A stretch of 64,000 nucleotides of DNA from Exiguobacterium sp. J17977 (GCF_018616375.1 NZ_JAEQBB010000009.1:19625-83624), one strand, 5' to 3'; positions 16,461-25,296 are shown, counted from the stretch's first letter. Program-made: numbers and translations. The notes: generated from the letters alone by a model not told the origin.

Positions 16461-16877
16461 TTAAATTGGGAAAAACAGTCCGACCACGAGACCGAGCAAG
16501 GCACCGACGATGACTTGGAACGGGGTGTGCCCGACGAGCTCATTTAAGATGGGCGTCTCGTGCTTGATGCCTTTGAAGTAGTCGTTCAACAAGCGGGCCT
16601 GGAACCCGACCGCCTGACGCACACCGGTCGCATCGTACATGACGATCGTCGCGAAAATCAAGGCGAGCGCGAACATACTGGAATCGAGCCCTTCGATTCG
16701 ACCGATGACGGTCGCTAGAGCGACGACGGTCGAGGAGTGGGAACTTGGCATCCCACCCGAGGCAAACATGATTTCTAATTCAAAATCGCGTGTTTTAATG
16801 AGTTCGGTTACGAGCTTGGCTGCTTGTGCGATGAACCAAGCGAGCAAGGCGGCGAGTAAAGGTTCGTTAAAGAGCAA
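16461..16877 (-). CDS. yuiD: Divergent PAP2-family membrane protein YuiD
   Basis: Membrane protein of 138 residues with four hydrophobic segments. It has the family hallmark SGGMPSSHSSTVVALATVIG and MYDATGVRQAVGFQARLLN, which replace the canonical PAP2 phosphatase motifs. The biochemical function of YuiD/DUF212 is unproven. I choose TTG 16877 (reading LLFNEPLLAALLAWFIAQ) because AGGAAGTG lies 6 nt upstream and the alignment to YuiD begins there. The frame is open to 16955, but that stretch contains the predicted promoter and the preceding terminator. Confidence 0.85.
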   Translation of the reverse strand: MLFNEPLLAALLAWFIAQAAKLVTELIKTRDFELEIMFASGGMPSSHSSTVVALATVIGRIEGLDSSMFALALIFATIVMYDATGVRQAVGFQARLLNDYFKGIKHETPILNELVGHTPFQVIVGALLGLVVGLFFPI

Positions 16878-16913
16878 TCGATTCACTTCCTGTCTGACAA
16901 TGGTATCTACACT

Positions 16914-16939
16914 ATACCCGATTCTGTCATCGGCTAGAC
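16914..16939 (-). promoter_or_regulatory. Possible SigB-type promoter of yuiD
   Basis: On the minus strand, GTCTAG (plus 16934-16939), a 14-nt spacer and GGGTAT (plus 16914-16919) match the SigB consensus GTTTAA-N12-14-GGGTAT. It lies about 35 nt upstream of the chosen TTG start. A sigB operon is in this window. Confidence 0.45.
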
Positions 16940-16952
16940 GTAAAGTTTCTGT

Positions 16953-16986
16953 CAAAAAAGCACCCCGAGCGTAGGCTCGAAGTGCT
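16953..16986 (-). terminator. Terminator of trhO
   Basis: On the minus strand, AGCACTTCGAGCC pairs imperfectly with CTCGGGGTGCT, followed by six T. Confidence 0.85.
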
Positions 16987-17002
16987 TTCTGGTCGATTTT
17001 TG

Positions 17003-17944
17003 TTACCCGACGACGCCTTCAGTCTCCTGAAGTTTGTCCGCGATATTCTCAATGATATAGCGGTTACGTGGATGCTCCTGGCACTCTTTCGAGCATGAAC
17101 GCATTTGTTTCGGTTCACACTCTTCACAACAGAAGTGTTGGGCATTACACACCGGGTTGGCACAATTAACGTAGCGGACCGTCTTCGTTCCGCAGTGCAT
17201 GCACTCCGAAACAACGGACGGGTTGACCGTGTTGACCGGGACGTTGATGCGCTCGTCAAAGACGTAAAGCTCACCTTCCCAGTCTTCGCCTTTCGTGGCT
17301 TCGTCTTTGCCGTACATGGCGACGCCGCCTTTAAGGTGGAAAATGTTATCGTGACCTTGGTCACGCATATATGCGGTAAATTTCTCGCAACGGACGCCTC
17401 CGGTACAGTACGTGAGTAACGTTTTCCCTTCGTAGAGGTCCTTGTTCTCTTCGAGCCAATCTGGCATGTAACGAGAAGCCTCTACATCGATTTTGATCGC
17501 GTTTTTAAAGTGACCAAGATCGTACTCGTAGTTGTTACGAACGTCGAGGATGACGACATCGTCGCGATTCATCATCTCTTTCCATTCTGCCGGTTCGAGG
17601 TACGCACCGTGCTGTTTTGGCACGTCGAACTCCCCATCAAAGCGCCACGTCACAAGCTCTTTTTTATGACGGACAAAAATTTTCGAGAACGCATGCTCTT
17701 CGACTTCATCGATTTTGAATTCGATGTCGCTGAATAGTGGGTTCGCTTTCAAGTCGTTCATGTATTGCTCGGTCTGTTCCCAAGTCCCAGAGCACGTCCC
17801 GTTGATTCCTTCGGAAGAAATCAAGATGCGTCCTTTGATACCGAGGTCCTTACAATACTTGAGGTGCTCTTGTGTGAGCGTTTCTGGGTCTTCGATGTTG
17901 ACGTACTTATAGTACAGCAAGACCCGCATTGGTTTTGTTTCCAT
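17003..17944 (-). CDS. trhO: tRNA uridine(34) hydroxylase, rhodanese-related (TrhO/YbfQ)
   Basis: Oxygen-dependent hydroxylation of wobble U34 in tRNA, the first step toward 5-methoxyuridine/cmo5U-type modifications. 313 residues from ATG 17944 (METKPMRVLLYYKYVNIED), after AGGGGAGT. The N-terminal UPF0176 domain has ISSEGINGTCSG, and the central rhodanese domain has DVRNNYEYDLGHFKNA. The active Cys loop is YCTGGVRCEKFTAYM, and the C-terminal Cys-rich metal-binding tail has CMHCGTKTVRYVNC and HFCCEECEP. The frame extends upstream to 18037 with no ribosome site. Confidence 0.93.
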   Translation of the reverse strand: METKPMRVLLYYKYVNIEDPETLTQEHLKYCKDLGIKGRILISSEGINGTCSGTWEQTEQYMNDLKANPLFSDIEFKIDEVEEHAFSKIFVRHKKELVTWRFDGEFDVPKQHGAYLEPAEWKEMMNRDDVVILDVRNNYEYDLGHFKNAIKIDVEASRYMPDWLEENKDLYEGKTLLTYCTGGVRCEKFTAYMRDQGHDNIFHLKGGVAMYGKDEATKGEDWEGELYVFDERINVPVNTVNPSVVSECMHCGTKTVRYVNCANPVCNAQHFCCEECEPKQMRSCSKECQEHPRNRYIIENIADKLQETEGVVG

Positions 17945-18169
17945 GTGTGTTACTCCCCTGTGTTCAGTTTTTTGCAGGAAAACGAACGTTGGGTTGTGTC
18001 GTTCGACGAACGGACTTGCCTGCAACCACAAGTCCATACTATATGATAGATATCACAGATGAATTTCGCAAATACTTTTTATTTTTTTACGGCGATGGGC
18101 AGGGGGATGCGTCTTCCTGAGCGAAATCGGGTAAAAAGGGAATAACGAAAGTTGAAGGTGGAAACGGAT

Positions 18170-18814
18170 ATGCTGACATCACTCCAACAATATATTTTAA
18201 ACTTGATCGAATGGCTACAAGGACTTCCGGGCGGACCTTGGGCAGGACTAGGGGCACCTTTCTTAGAAGCCATCTTTCCATTTCTCCCACTCGTCCTTAT
18301 CATCTCGGCGAACGCAGCGACGTATGGATTTTTGCTTGGGACGTTACTGTCTTGGGTCGGTAGTTTGCTCGGAACAATCCTTGTGTTTGTAGCTGTTCGC
18401 TACGTGTTCCGAAAGCCGATGACGCGGTGGCTCGAGCGACATAAGCAAGGCGTCTATTGGCTCGAACGCATCAAGCATATGAGTCCGGTCTCACTCGGAT
18501 TTCTGTACTCGCTCCCGTTCATTCCGGTCAGCTTGATCACATACTTACTCGCGCTCATTCAAATGCCGCTCCGGACGTTCATCATGGCGGCCGGGTTCGG
18601 CAAGTTACTCGTCGTCTTGATTTTCTCTGTCATTGGCGACCAGTGGGAAGAGTTTATCCAAAGCCCGTTCCGATTATCAATGCTCGTTTTATTACTGTTC
18701 GTCCTATGGGCCATCAGCCGCGGACTCGAAGAGCTGCTCAAACGGCGTGCCTTCAGAAAGCGGAACGAGCAGCTGAAACGTGAACTTGAAGCGAAACGAC
18801 AAACGACCTTGTGA
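18170..18814 (+). CDS. TVP38/TMEM64 (VTT domain) membrane protein
   Basis: 214-residue inner-membrane protein. It has the VTT/DedA-superfamily core: GAPFLEAIFPFLPLVLII near residue 35, with the family's re-entrant F-P-x-x-P, then GTLLSWVGSLLGTILVFVAVRYVFRKP and FLYSLPFIPVSLITYLLAL. The C-terminal tail is strongly basic and probably cytosolic. Members are thought to move lipids (undecaprenyl-phosphate or phosphatidylethanolamine flipping for DedA types), but the substrate here is unknown. The ATG at 18170 follows GAAGGTGG. It is likely a one-gene unit. Confidence 0.82.
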   Translation: MLTSLQQYILNLIEWLQGLPGGPWAGLGAPFLEAIFPFLPLVLIISANAATYGFLLGTLLSWVGSLLGTILVFVAVRYVFRKPMTRWLERHKQGVYWLERIKHMSPVSLGFLYSLPFIPVSLITYLLALIQMPLRTFIMAAGFGKLLVVLIFSVIGDQWEEFIQSPFRLSMLVLLLFVLWAISRGLEELLKRRAFRKRNEQLKRELEAKRQTTL

Positions 18815-18840
18815 AGCGACTACTTCACAAGGTCGTTTTC
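18803..18840 (+). terminator. Terminator of the VTT gene
   Basis: A perfect 14-bp stem ACGACCTTGTGAAG/CTTCACAAGGTCGT is followed by TTTC. The stem contains the stop codon. Confidence 0.82.
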
Positions 18841-18841
18841 G

Positions 18842-20125
18842 TTAAGCGCGTTTTTTGAAACGCGGGAAGTTAAAGGCGATGGCCAATCCTCCGCAAATGA
18901 ACAGTAAGAACGGATAGAACATATACGGAACGAGCGCCGGTGACGCTGTGTTCGTCAGTTCGGCCGCAATGAGAAGCTGTGCCCCGTAAGGCAACAGACC
19001 TTGGACCCCACACGAGAAGATATCGAGTACACTCGCTGACTTTTTACGTTCGATGTCATAATCGTCGGCGATGTTTGCGGCGAGCGGACCAGCCACGAGA
19101 ATCGAAATCGTGTTGTTCGCCGTCGCGACGTTTGTCGCACTGACGAGCCCGGCGATGCTCCACTCCGCGCCGGCCCGTCTTTTAATTCGGGACGTGAGCG
19201 CGTCACGCAAGTACGTGAGTCCGCCGTTATGCGAGATGAGTCCGACGAGCCCACCCATGAGCAATGTCAGGAGTGAAATCTCGGCCATGCCCATCATGCC
19301 GTCCGCCATGGCGGTGACGTACGTGGTGACGGCTAGACTGCCGTCCAACAGACCGATGATGCCGGTCAGGGCGATGCCGCCGAGCAAGACGAGGATGACG
19401 TTCATTCCCGTCAAGGCGAGCACGATGACCGCAAGGTACGGAATCAGCTTATACCATTCAAACGCTGCCGGCTCGATGGTCGATTCACCGCTCGATAAGA
19501 CGGCGAGCAAAATCGTTGTGATGACGGCTGCCGGCAAGACAATCCAAAAGTTGGTCCGGAACTTGTCGCGCATGTTCGTCCGCTGGGTGCGGACGGCAGC
19601 AATCGTCGTGTCCGAAATGAACGACAAGTTATCACCGAACATGGCACCGCCAACGACGGCCGCTGCCGCGATGGCAATATTGACGCCGCTCTCCTCATGG
19701 ATGCCGAGGGCGATCGGCGCCAGTGCGGCAATCGTCCCGGTCGATGTGCCCATCGCCATTGAGATGAAGGCTGCGATGACGAACAGGCCGCTCAAGAGGA
19801 GCGAAGGCGGTAATAACGTCAATGCCGCATTGACGGTCGCATCAATCGCGCCGATTGCTTCGGCGACGCTTGAAAACGCACCGGCGAGCAAGAAGATGAA
19901 CACCATGATCAAGATGCTCGGGTTGCCGGCGCCTTGGGCGACGCGTTCGACCGTCTGGGTGACGCTTCCTTTCGTCATCATCGCCGCGACGATGACGGCA
20001 ATCAAGGCCGCGATCAGGACGGGGAATTTATAAAAGTCGTCATAGTAGATGCCTGCCCCGATAAAGAAGACAAGGAAGACGAGTAAGGGCAGGAGCGCCC
20101 ATTTGTTAGCTGTTGGTTGTTCCAA
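18842..20125 (-). CDS. metT: NhaC-type transporter under a SAM riboswitch, probable methionine transporter MetT
   Basis: 427-residue membrane protein with about eleven helices, of the NhaC/Na+:H+ antiporter superfamily. Signature loops are MAMGTSTGTIAALAPIALG and GAMFGDNLSFISDTTIAA, then SATNVATANNTISILVAGPLA near the C-terminus. Sequence alone suggests an antiporter. A complete SAM-I riboswitch directly upstream points to sulfur amino-acid transport, matching the MetT group described in S-box regulons. TTG 20125 has GAGGTG 6 nt upstream. The in-frame ATG at 20143 lies against the terminator stem with no ribosome site. Confidence 0.85.
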   Translation of the reverse strand: MEQPTANKWALLPLLVFLVFFIGAGIYYDDFYKFPVLIAALIAVIVAAMMTKGSVTQTVERVAQGAGNPSILIMVFIFLLAGAFSSVAEAIGAIDATVNAALTLLPPSLLLSGLFVIAAFISMAMGTSTGTIAALAPIALGIHEESGVNIAIAAAAVVGGAMFGDNLSFISDTTIAAVRTQRTNMRDKFRTNFWIVLPAAVITTILLAVLSSGESTIEPAAFEWYKLIPYLAVIVLALTGMNVILVLLGGIALTGIIGLLDGSLAVTTYVTAMADGMMGMAEISLLTLLMGGLVGLISHNGGLTYLRDALTSRIKRRAGAEWSIAGLVSATNVATANNTISILVAGPLAANIADDYDIERKKSASVLDIFSCGVQGLLPYGAQLLIAAELTNTASPALVPYMFYPFLLFICGGLAIAFNFPRFKKRA

Positions 20126-20148
20126 TCGATTCACCTCATTCATTAAAA

Positions 20149-20293
20149 TAAAAAGAGAGCCTTCTGAAAAAAGGCTCTCTCGACAAGAAACACTTTTTTC
20201 ATCTGTCGAGCAGACCGCTCGCTGGATTTGGCACAGGTTACCCGCTGCCGAGACGTCATCGGGCCAGTCCCTCAGTCTCTCTTGATAAAAAAG
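20149..20293 (-). ncRNA. SAM-I (S-box) riboswitch with terminator, controls metT
   Basis: Read on the minus strand, the aptamer (plus 20193-20293) has ATCAAGAGAGACTGAGGGA, CTGGCCC, GATGA, GGTAACC and GTGCCAAATCCAGC in S-box order. P1 pairs CTTTTTTATC with GATGAAAAAAG. The terminator is AGAGAGCCTT/AAGGCTCTCT plus T run (plus 20149-20180). When SAM binds, P1 should hold the terminator form and stop metT transcription. A TTGACA lies upstream at plus 20348-20353. Confidence 0.93.
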
Positions 20294-20360
20294 TTGTGAT
20301 ATTTAGTTATAAGACACGTTCCCTAACGTACCTGTTTCAAATCTGCTTGTCAATAGCAAA

Positions 20361-20383
20361 CCCCCACGCGATGCACGTGGGGG
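20361..20383 (-). terminator. Weak terminator of the GGDEF gene
   Basis: CCCCCACG/CGTGGGGG hairpin with a 7-nt loop just after the stop at 20388. On the minus strand only GTTTG follows, so termination may be partial. Confidence 0.5.
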
Positions 20384-20387
20384 CGAG

Positions 20388-22067
20388 TCAGGACGTCAAA
20401 AAATTGTAATGGGCGACGCGGTTGCGTCCTGCGTACTTCCCGCCGACGTAAAGCGCTCGGTCGGCGTTGCGAATCGTATCGTCTAGTCGTTTGTCACCGA
20501 ACGCTTGAATCGTATCGACGCCGATTGAGGCGGTCACGGGGATATCGATTCCGTCGACGTGGAATGGTTTGTTCTCGATTTGTTGACGGATGCGCTCGGC
20601 AATCTCGACGGCGGCTTCGACATCGCACCGGTTCAACAGCAAGATGAACTCCTCGCCGCCATAACGGGCTGCGAAATCATCGGTGCGGAGCACTTGGCGG
20701 ATGCGGCGACCAAACTCTTGGAGCACGCTGTCTCCGACTTGATGACCGTGCGTGTCGTTGATTTTTTTGAAGAAGTCGATATCGAGCATCGCGACGGAAA
20801 TCGGATACATCGAGCCGTCCGAGATTTGTTGAATCCCGTATTCATAAAAAGCCCGCGCATTGGCAAGCAACGTCAAGCTGTCCGTCCGGCTCTCGGTATA
20901 GAGGCGGTCACGTTCATGACAACGGCTAATCGTTCGATTGAACGATTTGAGCAGTTTGACAATCTCACGTTGAATGATGGGCGGATAGCCATAGACGTGT
21001 TCGCCGGTCATGACGAGCCACGTGCGGATGCCTTCGATTTCCTCGGAACGGACCGAGATGAAGCTATGATAGTCTTCATCGAACTCGTTCGATAGCGGGG
21101 CGTCCCATTCAAAGCGCATCTCATACTCGACCGAGGCTTCGTTCGGATAGGTTGCATCGAGTAAATCAAAGACGACGTGGCGATCGATCGGCTGGCGCGT
21201 CTTCAAATCAAAGTAAAGCGTGCGGTCGAACAGTTTGAACTCGACGAACCCTTCGTCGTACTCGTTGAGTCGTTCACATTGACTGAGGAACACCTCAATC
21301 GCTTGCGCCTCGCTTTGTGACAACGACACGGCTTCTTTTGCCTCATCATATTGTTCAATCAACGATTTGAAGGCGTCTTGCCGACCTTTCTGGATGATGA
21401 GCCGCTTAATAAAGAAGGTGAGTGCGGCGGCGATACTGCTGACGACAAGCAAGTTCGTCTCACGGAAGAGCGAGGCCGCCAAAATGAAGACGAGACTGAC
21501 GATATACGTGTAAAACGCGATGCTTAGAAAGTCGCGGACCGGGATATCGACACGGAACCACCAACCGACTTGATACTTTTGCACGACAGTGTTCAAGATG
21601 ATGGCCACAATCAAGCCGGCAAGCGGCAGAAACGAATCTTGGGAATAAAAACCGAGACCGGTCACACCGCCGAGGGCCAAGTACACACTGGCTGGGATGG
21701 CAATCTCTAAAAATGACGTGATGGCGTTCCACGGATACGTGAAGCGGAAGCGACGAAGCGCGACACGCGGTTTCAAGTTGACGAACTGGAAGACGAGTAG
21801 TCCAATCTGATTGACGAACAACGCCGTCTCGAAATCGAAGAACAAGAAAATGATTAAGACGATACTTTCCGAAAAGGTAAAGTAGACGCCTTTCCGTTCG
21901 ATGGAGTCCATTTGAAAAATAATGACGAGCAACGCGATCAAAATGAACGATAACGGCTCGATGGCCGGCATGTTCAACACACCTGTCGCGAACAAGATGA
22001 GCGTCAAACCGAACAGCATACTCCAAATACTCCAACCAAGGACGGACATCTTGCGGAAATGGTTCAT
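20388..22067 (-). CDS. Membrane diguanylate cyclase
   Basis: 559 residues. The N-terminal ~210 residues form about seven membrane helices. A cytosolic linker with a short coiled coil (RQDAFKSLIEQYDEAKEAVSL) and a GAF-like region follow to about 380. The C-terminal GGDEF domain starts with DSLTLLANARAFYEYG. The active site is intact as YGGEEF (about residue 470), and the RTDD inhibitory I-site lies five residues before it, so it should make c-di-GMP with product feedback. ATG 22067 follows AGGAGGG. A YajQ-family putative c-di-GMP binder is encoded about 3 kb away. The input signal is unknown. Confidence 0.92.
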   Translation of the reverse strand: MNHFRKMSVLGWSIWSMLFGLTLILFATGVLNMPAIEPLSFILIALLVIIFQMDSIERKGVYFTFSESIVLIIFLFFDFETALFVNQIGLLVFQFVNLKPRVALRRFRFTYPWNAITSFLEIAIPASVYLALGGVTGLGFYSQDSFLPLAGLIVAIILNTVVQKYQVGWWFRVDIPVRDFLSIAFYTYIVSLVFILAASLFRETNLLVVSSIAAALTFFIKRLIIQKGRQDAFKSLIEQYDEAKEAVSLSQSEAQAIEVFLSQCERLNEYDEGFVEFKLFDRTLYFDLKTRQPIDRHVVFDLLDATYPNEASVEYEMRFEWDAPLSNEFDEDYHSFISVRSEEIEGIRTWLVMTGEHVYGYPPIIQREIVKLLKSFNRTISRCHERDRLYTESRTDSLTLLANARAFYEYGIQQISDGSMYPISVAMLDIDFFKKINDTHGHQVGDSVLQEFGRRIRQVLRTDDFAARYGGEEFILLLNRCDVEAAVEIAERIRQQIENKPFHVDGIDIPVTASIGVDTIQAFGDKRLDDTIRNADRALYVGGKYAGRNRVAHYNFLTS

Positions 22068-22168
22068 GGTTCCCTCCTATGTGGGAAAAATTCAATTATG
22101 TATGGTAGGAGATTCGGCACAACCATGCCCGAGTCCTGCCTATCCATCATAATGGCGGAATTCTAGCA

Positions 22169-22197
22169 TTGAGTCTATATGAAATTTCCTCTATAAT
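22169..22197 (+). promoter_or_regulatory. SigA promoter of the argS T-box transcript
   Basis: TTGAGT (22169-22174), a 17-nt spacer, TATAAT (22192-22197). It opens the 290-nt leader before argS. Confidence 0.82.
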
Positions 22198-22204
22198 GAA
22201 ATTG

Positions 22205-22460
22205 CTTTTCAACCACATAGACGAAAGTCGATGAAAAAGAGAGTAACGATCGTTCCGTCAACAAAGCGACCTAGGGATTGGTGAGAGCCTAGGCTGACAA
22301 ACATCGCGAAACGCACTTTTGAGATGCTATCCGAACCTGAGTAGGCGTAGCCGGGGGACCCCCGTTATCACCGATAAAGCGGTCTGTGTCAAGCAGGCAA
22401 GAAGAGTGGTACCGCGGGCCATCCCGTCTCTTTGCATCTGTGCAAAGGGCGTTTTTTTTA
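22205..22460 (+). ncRNA. T-box leader of argS, specifier probably CGC (Arg)
   Basis: Non-coding leader between the GGDEF gene and argS. It shows AGAGAGTAAC (stem I AGTA motif), GGTGAGAGCCTAGG (distal loop), CGAAACGCACTTTTGAG (specifier loop, CGC at 22312-22314 followed by a purine), CCGTTATC, and the T-box AGAGTGGTACCGCGGGCC (about 22403-22420). A terminator made of CTTTGCA/TGCAAAG plus GGGCGTTTTTTT follows. Uncharged tRNA-Arg should bind the specifier and stabilise the antiterminator. CGC is preferred over the overlapping ACG because of the downstream gene and the following purine. Confidence 0.9.
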
Positions 22461-22486
22461 TGAACAAATTATAAGGAGGAATTAGA

Positions 22487-24169
22487 ATGAGTTATGAACG
22501 CAAATATGCGGAAGCCTTGTCCCGTGTCATCGGGGACGAGTTGACGCTCGACCAGATTGAAGCATTGATTGAAAAACCGAAACATGAGGCACACGGGGAT
22601 CTCGCTTTCCCTTGTTTCCAACTCGCAAAAGCCTATCGCAAAGCTCCGGTCATGATCGCGACAGATATCGCGAACGACTTGAACGACGAGTTGTTCACGA
22701 AAGTCGAGGCAGCGGGCCCGTACGTGAACGTCTTCTTGAGCCGTGACGTCGTCTCACAAGAAATCATCAACACGGTGCTCGACGAGAAAGCGGATTACGC
22801 GACACACGCGACGCGCAACGAGACGATCGTCACCGACTTCTCGTCACCGAACATCGCCAAACCGTTCTCGATGGGTCACCTTCGCTCGACAGTAATCGGG
22901 AATGCCATCAACCACATCGCCCGTAAAAACGGCTATGACGTCGTCGGCATCAACCACCTCGGGGATTGGGGCACACAGTTCGGTAAACTGATGGTCGCCT
23001 ATAAAAAATGGGGCGACGAGGAAGCGGTCCGGGCACATCCGATTGCTGAACTCTTGAAGCTCTACGTCCATTTCCACGAAGAAGCGAAGACTCAACCGGA
23101 ACTTGAAGATGAGGGCCGTGCGTGGTTCAAGAAACTTGAAGACGGCAACGAGGAAGCGACTGAGCTGTGGACGTGGTTCCGTGACGAGTCACTCAAAGAG
23201 TTCCAAAAAGTATACGACCTCCTCGGTGTCGAATTCGACAGCTTTAGCGGGGAAGCGTTCTATAACGACAAGATGGATCGTGTTGTCGCCATGCTCGAAG
23301 AGAAAAACCTTCTCGTCGAAAGTGAAGGGGCGATGGTCGTCTCGCTTGAAGATGAGAACTTGCCACCATGTTTGATCAAAAAGAAAGACGGCGCGACGCT
23401 CTATGCGACACGCGACTTGGCAGCTGCCGTCTATCGTCATGAGACGTACAACTTCGTCCAAGCGAACTACGTCGTCGGCGGTGAGCAGGCGCTTCACTTC
23501 AAGCAGCTGTTCTCGGTCCTGCGCAAGCTCGGCTACGACTTCGTCGACGGTATGCACCACGTGCCGTTCGGCTTGATTTTGCAAGAAGGGAAAAAGATGT
23601 CGACACGTAAAGGTCGCATCGTCTTGCTCGAGGAAGTGCTCAAAGAAGCAATCGAGAAAGCACAGGCGAACATCGCTCAGAAGAACCCGGAACTTGCGAA
23701 CGCGGACGATGTGGCTCGTATGGTCGGTGTCGGCGCGGTCATCTTCCACGACTTGAAGAACGAACGCATCAACAACATCGAGTTCGACCTCGACAGCATG
23801 CTCAAGTTTGAAGGCGAGACAGGCCCGTACGTGCAGTACACGAACGCGCGTGCGAACTCGCTCCTCCGTAAAGGCAACTACGACGGCTCGACATTCACGG
23901 GTGCGGATGATGACCACACGTGGGGCGTCGTGACGATGCTCAACGCATTCCCGCACGTCATCACACGTGCCCACGAACGCCGCGAGCCGTCGATCATTAG
24001 CCGTTATGTGCTCGATTTGGCGCAAGCGTTCAACAAGTATTACGGCCACGTCCGTGTCCTTGAAGAAGATGCAGGCAAACAATCACGTCTCGCCCTCGTC
24101 AAAGCGGTGACAATCGTGTTGACGGAAGGACTCCGATTGATCGGTGTTCAAGCTCCAGAAGAAATGTAA
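22487..24169 (+). CDS. argS: Arginyl-tRNA synthetase
   Basis: Class I aminoacyl-tRNA synthetase charging tRNA-Arg, cytosolic, 560 residues. The N-terminal Add1 domain recognises tRNA. The HIGH-type motif is in TDFSSPNIAKPFSMGHLRST (SMGHL). The KMSKS-type motif is KKMSTRKG. The C-terminal DALR anticodon domain has YVQYTNARANSLLRKG and FNKYYGHVRV. ATG 22487 follows AAGGAGG. Expression is governed by the T-box leader, independent of the arginine operon near 48-57 kb. Confidence 0.97.
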   Translation: MSYERKYAEALSRVIGDELTLDQIEALIEKPKHEAHGDLAFPCFQLAKAYRKAPVMIATDIANDLNDELFTKVEAAGPYVNVFLSRDVVSQEIINTVLDEKADYATHATRNETIVTDFSSPNIAKPFSMGHLRSTVIGNAINHIARKNGYDVVGINHLGDWGTQFGKLMVAYKKWGDEEAVRAHPIAELLKLYVHFHEEAKTQPELEDEGRAWFKKLEDGNEEATELWTWFRDESLKEFQKVYDLLGVEFDSFSGEAFYNDKMDRVVAMLEEKNLLVESEGAMVVSLEDENLPPCLIKKKDGATLYATRDLAAAVYRHETYNFVQANYVVGGEQALHFKQLFSVLRKLGYDFVDGMHHVPFGLILQEGKKMSTRKGRIVLLEEVLKEAIEKAQANIAQKNPELANADDVARMVGVGAVIFHDLKNERINNIEFDLDSMLKFEGETGPYVQYTNARANSLLRKGNYDGSTFTGADDDHTWGVVTMLNAFPHVITRAHERREPSIISRYVLDLAQAFNKYYGHVRVLEEDAGKQSRLALVKAVTIVLTEGLRLIGVQAPEEM

Positions 24170-24176
24170 GGACGAC

Positions 24177-24202
24177 AAAAGGGACCTCGCGAGGTCCCTT
24201 TT
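24177..24202. terminator. Bidirectional terminator between argS and the phosphoesterase gene
   Basis: AAAAGGGACCTC pairs with GAGGTCCCTTTT across GC, a perfect 12-bp stem with A/T ends. Confidence 0.88.
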
Positions 24203-24203
24203 C

Positions 24204-24782
24204 TTATGCTTTCATGCGGGTGACGGTCCGCGCTTTCGTGTCATACAAACACCACTCGCGGTCAAAGATGACGGCGCCGACGTTGATGACGTAACGCTTC
24301 TTCTTCAAGACGAACGGTTGTCCGATTTCCCAGGGAATCGAGCGACCTTTCCGGTAAATCCCCGGAATATGGCTGTGTCCGATAAAGACGAGCGGATACT
24401 TGCCTTTCTCGACGAGCGGTTCCCAGTCTGGACTCCATTTTACTTGGTGACCGTGCAAGAACAGCGCTTCGTCGAGCGTCGTCTGCTCCGGTAATAAGGA
24501 GATGCGTGTTTTGACCGGATGTGACACCACGAGCACCTCATCAATCCGCTCCTCTTGATTGCCGCGCAGACTCGGGAAGGTGAGGAGCGCCTCGTAGTCC
24601 GGGTCGTAAGTGACAACGTCGGACACTTCATGGAAGCGCTCGTTGCGCCGTTTCTTACCGATATGACACTCGTACAAATCGCCGAGGCAAAGGATGTGCT
24701 CCGTCTCGCGGCGGACCGACTCGAGCACGGCTTTCAAATCATCAAACGAACCATGTGGGTCACTGATGATGGCGAGTTTCAT
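24204..24782 (-). CDS. Calcineurin-like metallophosphoesterase
   Basis: 192-residue cytosolic metal-dependent phosphoesterase. Dimetal ligands are visible in order: DPHG (residues 8-11), GDLYE, LRGNQEE, VSHP, HGHQ and GHSHIPG. The family includes YfcE-type phosphodiesterases and diadenosine/cyclic nucleotide hydrolases. The substrate is unknown. The start overlaps the end of yajQ by 4 nt, so the two are co-translated. Confidence 0.85.
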   Translation of the reverse strand: MKLAIISDPHGSFDDLKAVLESVRRETEHILCLGDLYECHIGKKRRNERFHEVSDVVTYDPDYEALLTFPSLRGNQEERIDEVLVVSHPVKTRISLLPEQTTLDEALFLHGHQVKWSPDWEPLVEKGKYPLVFIGHSHIPGIYRKGRSIPWEIGQPFVLKKKRYVINVGAVIFDREWCLYDTKARTVTRMKA

Positions 24783-25270
24783 CGGTAGTTTGTAAATTGG
24801 GCATCGACGGACAATTCGAGCTCACGGACGAGCTGCATGACGGCTTGAAGGTCATCGCGCGACTTGGCTGTCACACGGATTTGATCGTCTTGAATTTGCG
24901 ACTTCACTTTCAGTTTTGATTCTTTGATGGCGTTGTTAATCTTTTTCGCATCGTCTTTATCGATGCCGCTCTTCAATTTGACGCGTTGACGCACTGTGCC
25001 GCCGAGCGCACGTTCCACTTTTTGATAATCAAGGTTCTTCGTCGGGACGCCGCGTTTAATCAATTTCGTGATCAAGACGTCTTTCAATTGCTCGAGCTTA
25101 TAGTCATCATCTGAGACGAGGACGACATCGCCGTTATCGAGCGACATCTCGCTTTTCGAACCTTTAAAGTCGTAGCGGTTTAAAATTTCTTTCTCGGCGA
25201 TTTGAATCGCGTTCTTCACTTCTTCGAGGTTCATTTCTGACACAATATCAAAAGAATTCTCTTTTGCCAT
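24779..25270 (-). CDS. yajQ: YajQ-family nucleotide-binding protein
   Basis: 163 residues with two ferredoxin-like repeats. Signatures are [51 protein letters not shown], and the C-terminal [20 protein letters not shown]. YajQ proteins bind nucleotides, and some bind c-di-GMP and interact with regulators. It is first in a two-gene unit with the phosphoesterase. The ATG follows AAAGGATG. Whether it binds c-di-GMP in this host is not shown. Confidence 0.93.
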   Translation of the reverse strand: MAKENSFDIVSEMNLEEVKNAIQIAEKEILNRYDFKGSKSEMSLDNGDVVLVSDDDYKLEQLKDVLITKLIKRGVPTKNLDYQKVERALGGTVRQRVKLKSGIDKDDAKKINNAIKESKLKVKSQIQDDQIRVTAKSRDDLQAVMQLVRELELSVDAQFTNYR

Positions 25271-25296
25271 GTTTCATCCATCCTTTACTAGGGTTT

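Noticed and set aside
16443..16547. Plus-strand 34-codon ORF starting ATG 16443 with a near-perfect AAGGGGGA ribosome site
   Set aside because: Most of it is antisense to the 3' end of yuiD, it has no family resemblance, and the ribosome-site-like bases fall in a purine-rich intergenic stretch. Not supported enough to call.
16948..16970. TTGACA on the minus strand near plus 16950 as a -35 for yuiD
   Set aside because: The distance to TATAGT is about 33 nt, far too long, and it falls at the end of the trhO terminator. The SigB-type spacing fits better.
19071..20033. 320-codon plus-strand ORF opposite metT
   Set aside because: Antisense reading of hydrophobic codons of a membrane protein gene, which commonly gives long open frames. 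No start signal or domain.
23189..24082. 297-codon minus-strand ORF inside argS
   Set aside because: Shadow of argS: lies fully within a highly conserved gene, low-complexity composition, no ribosome site.
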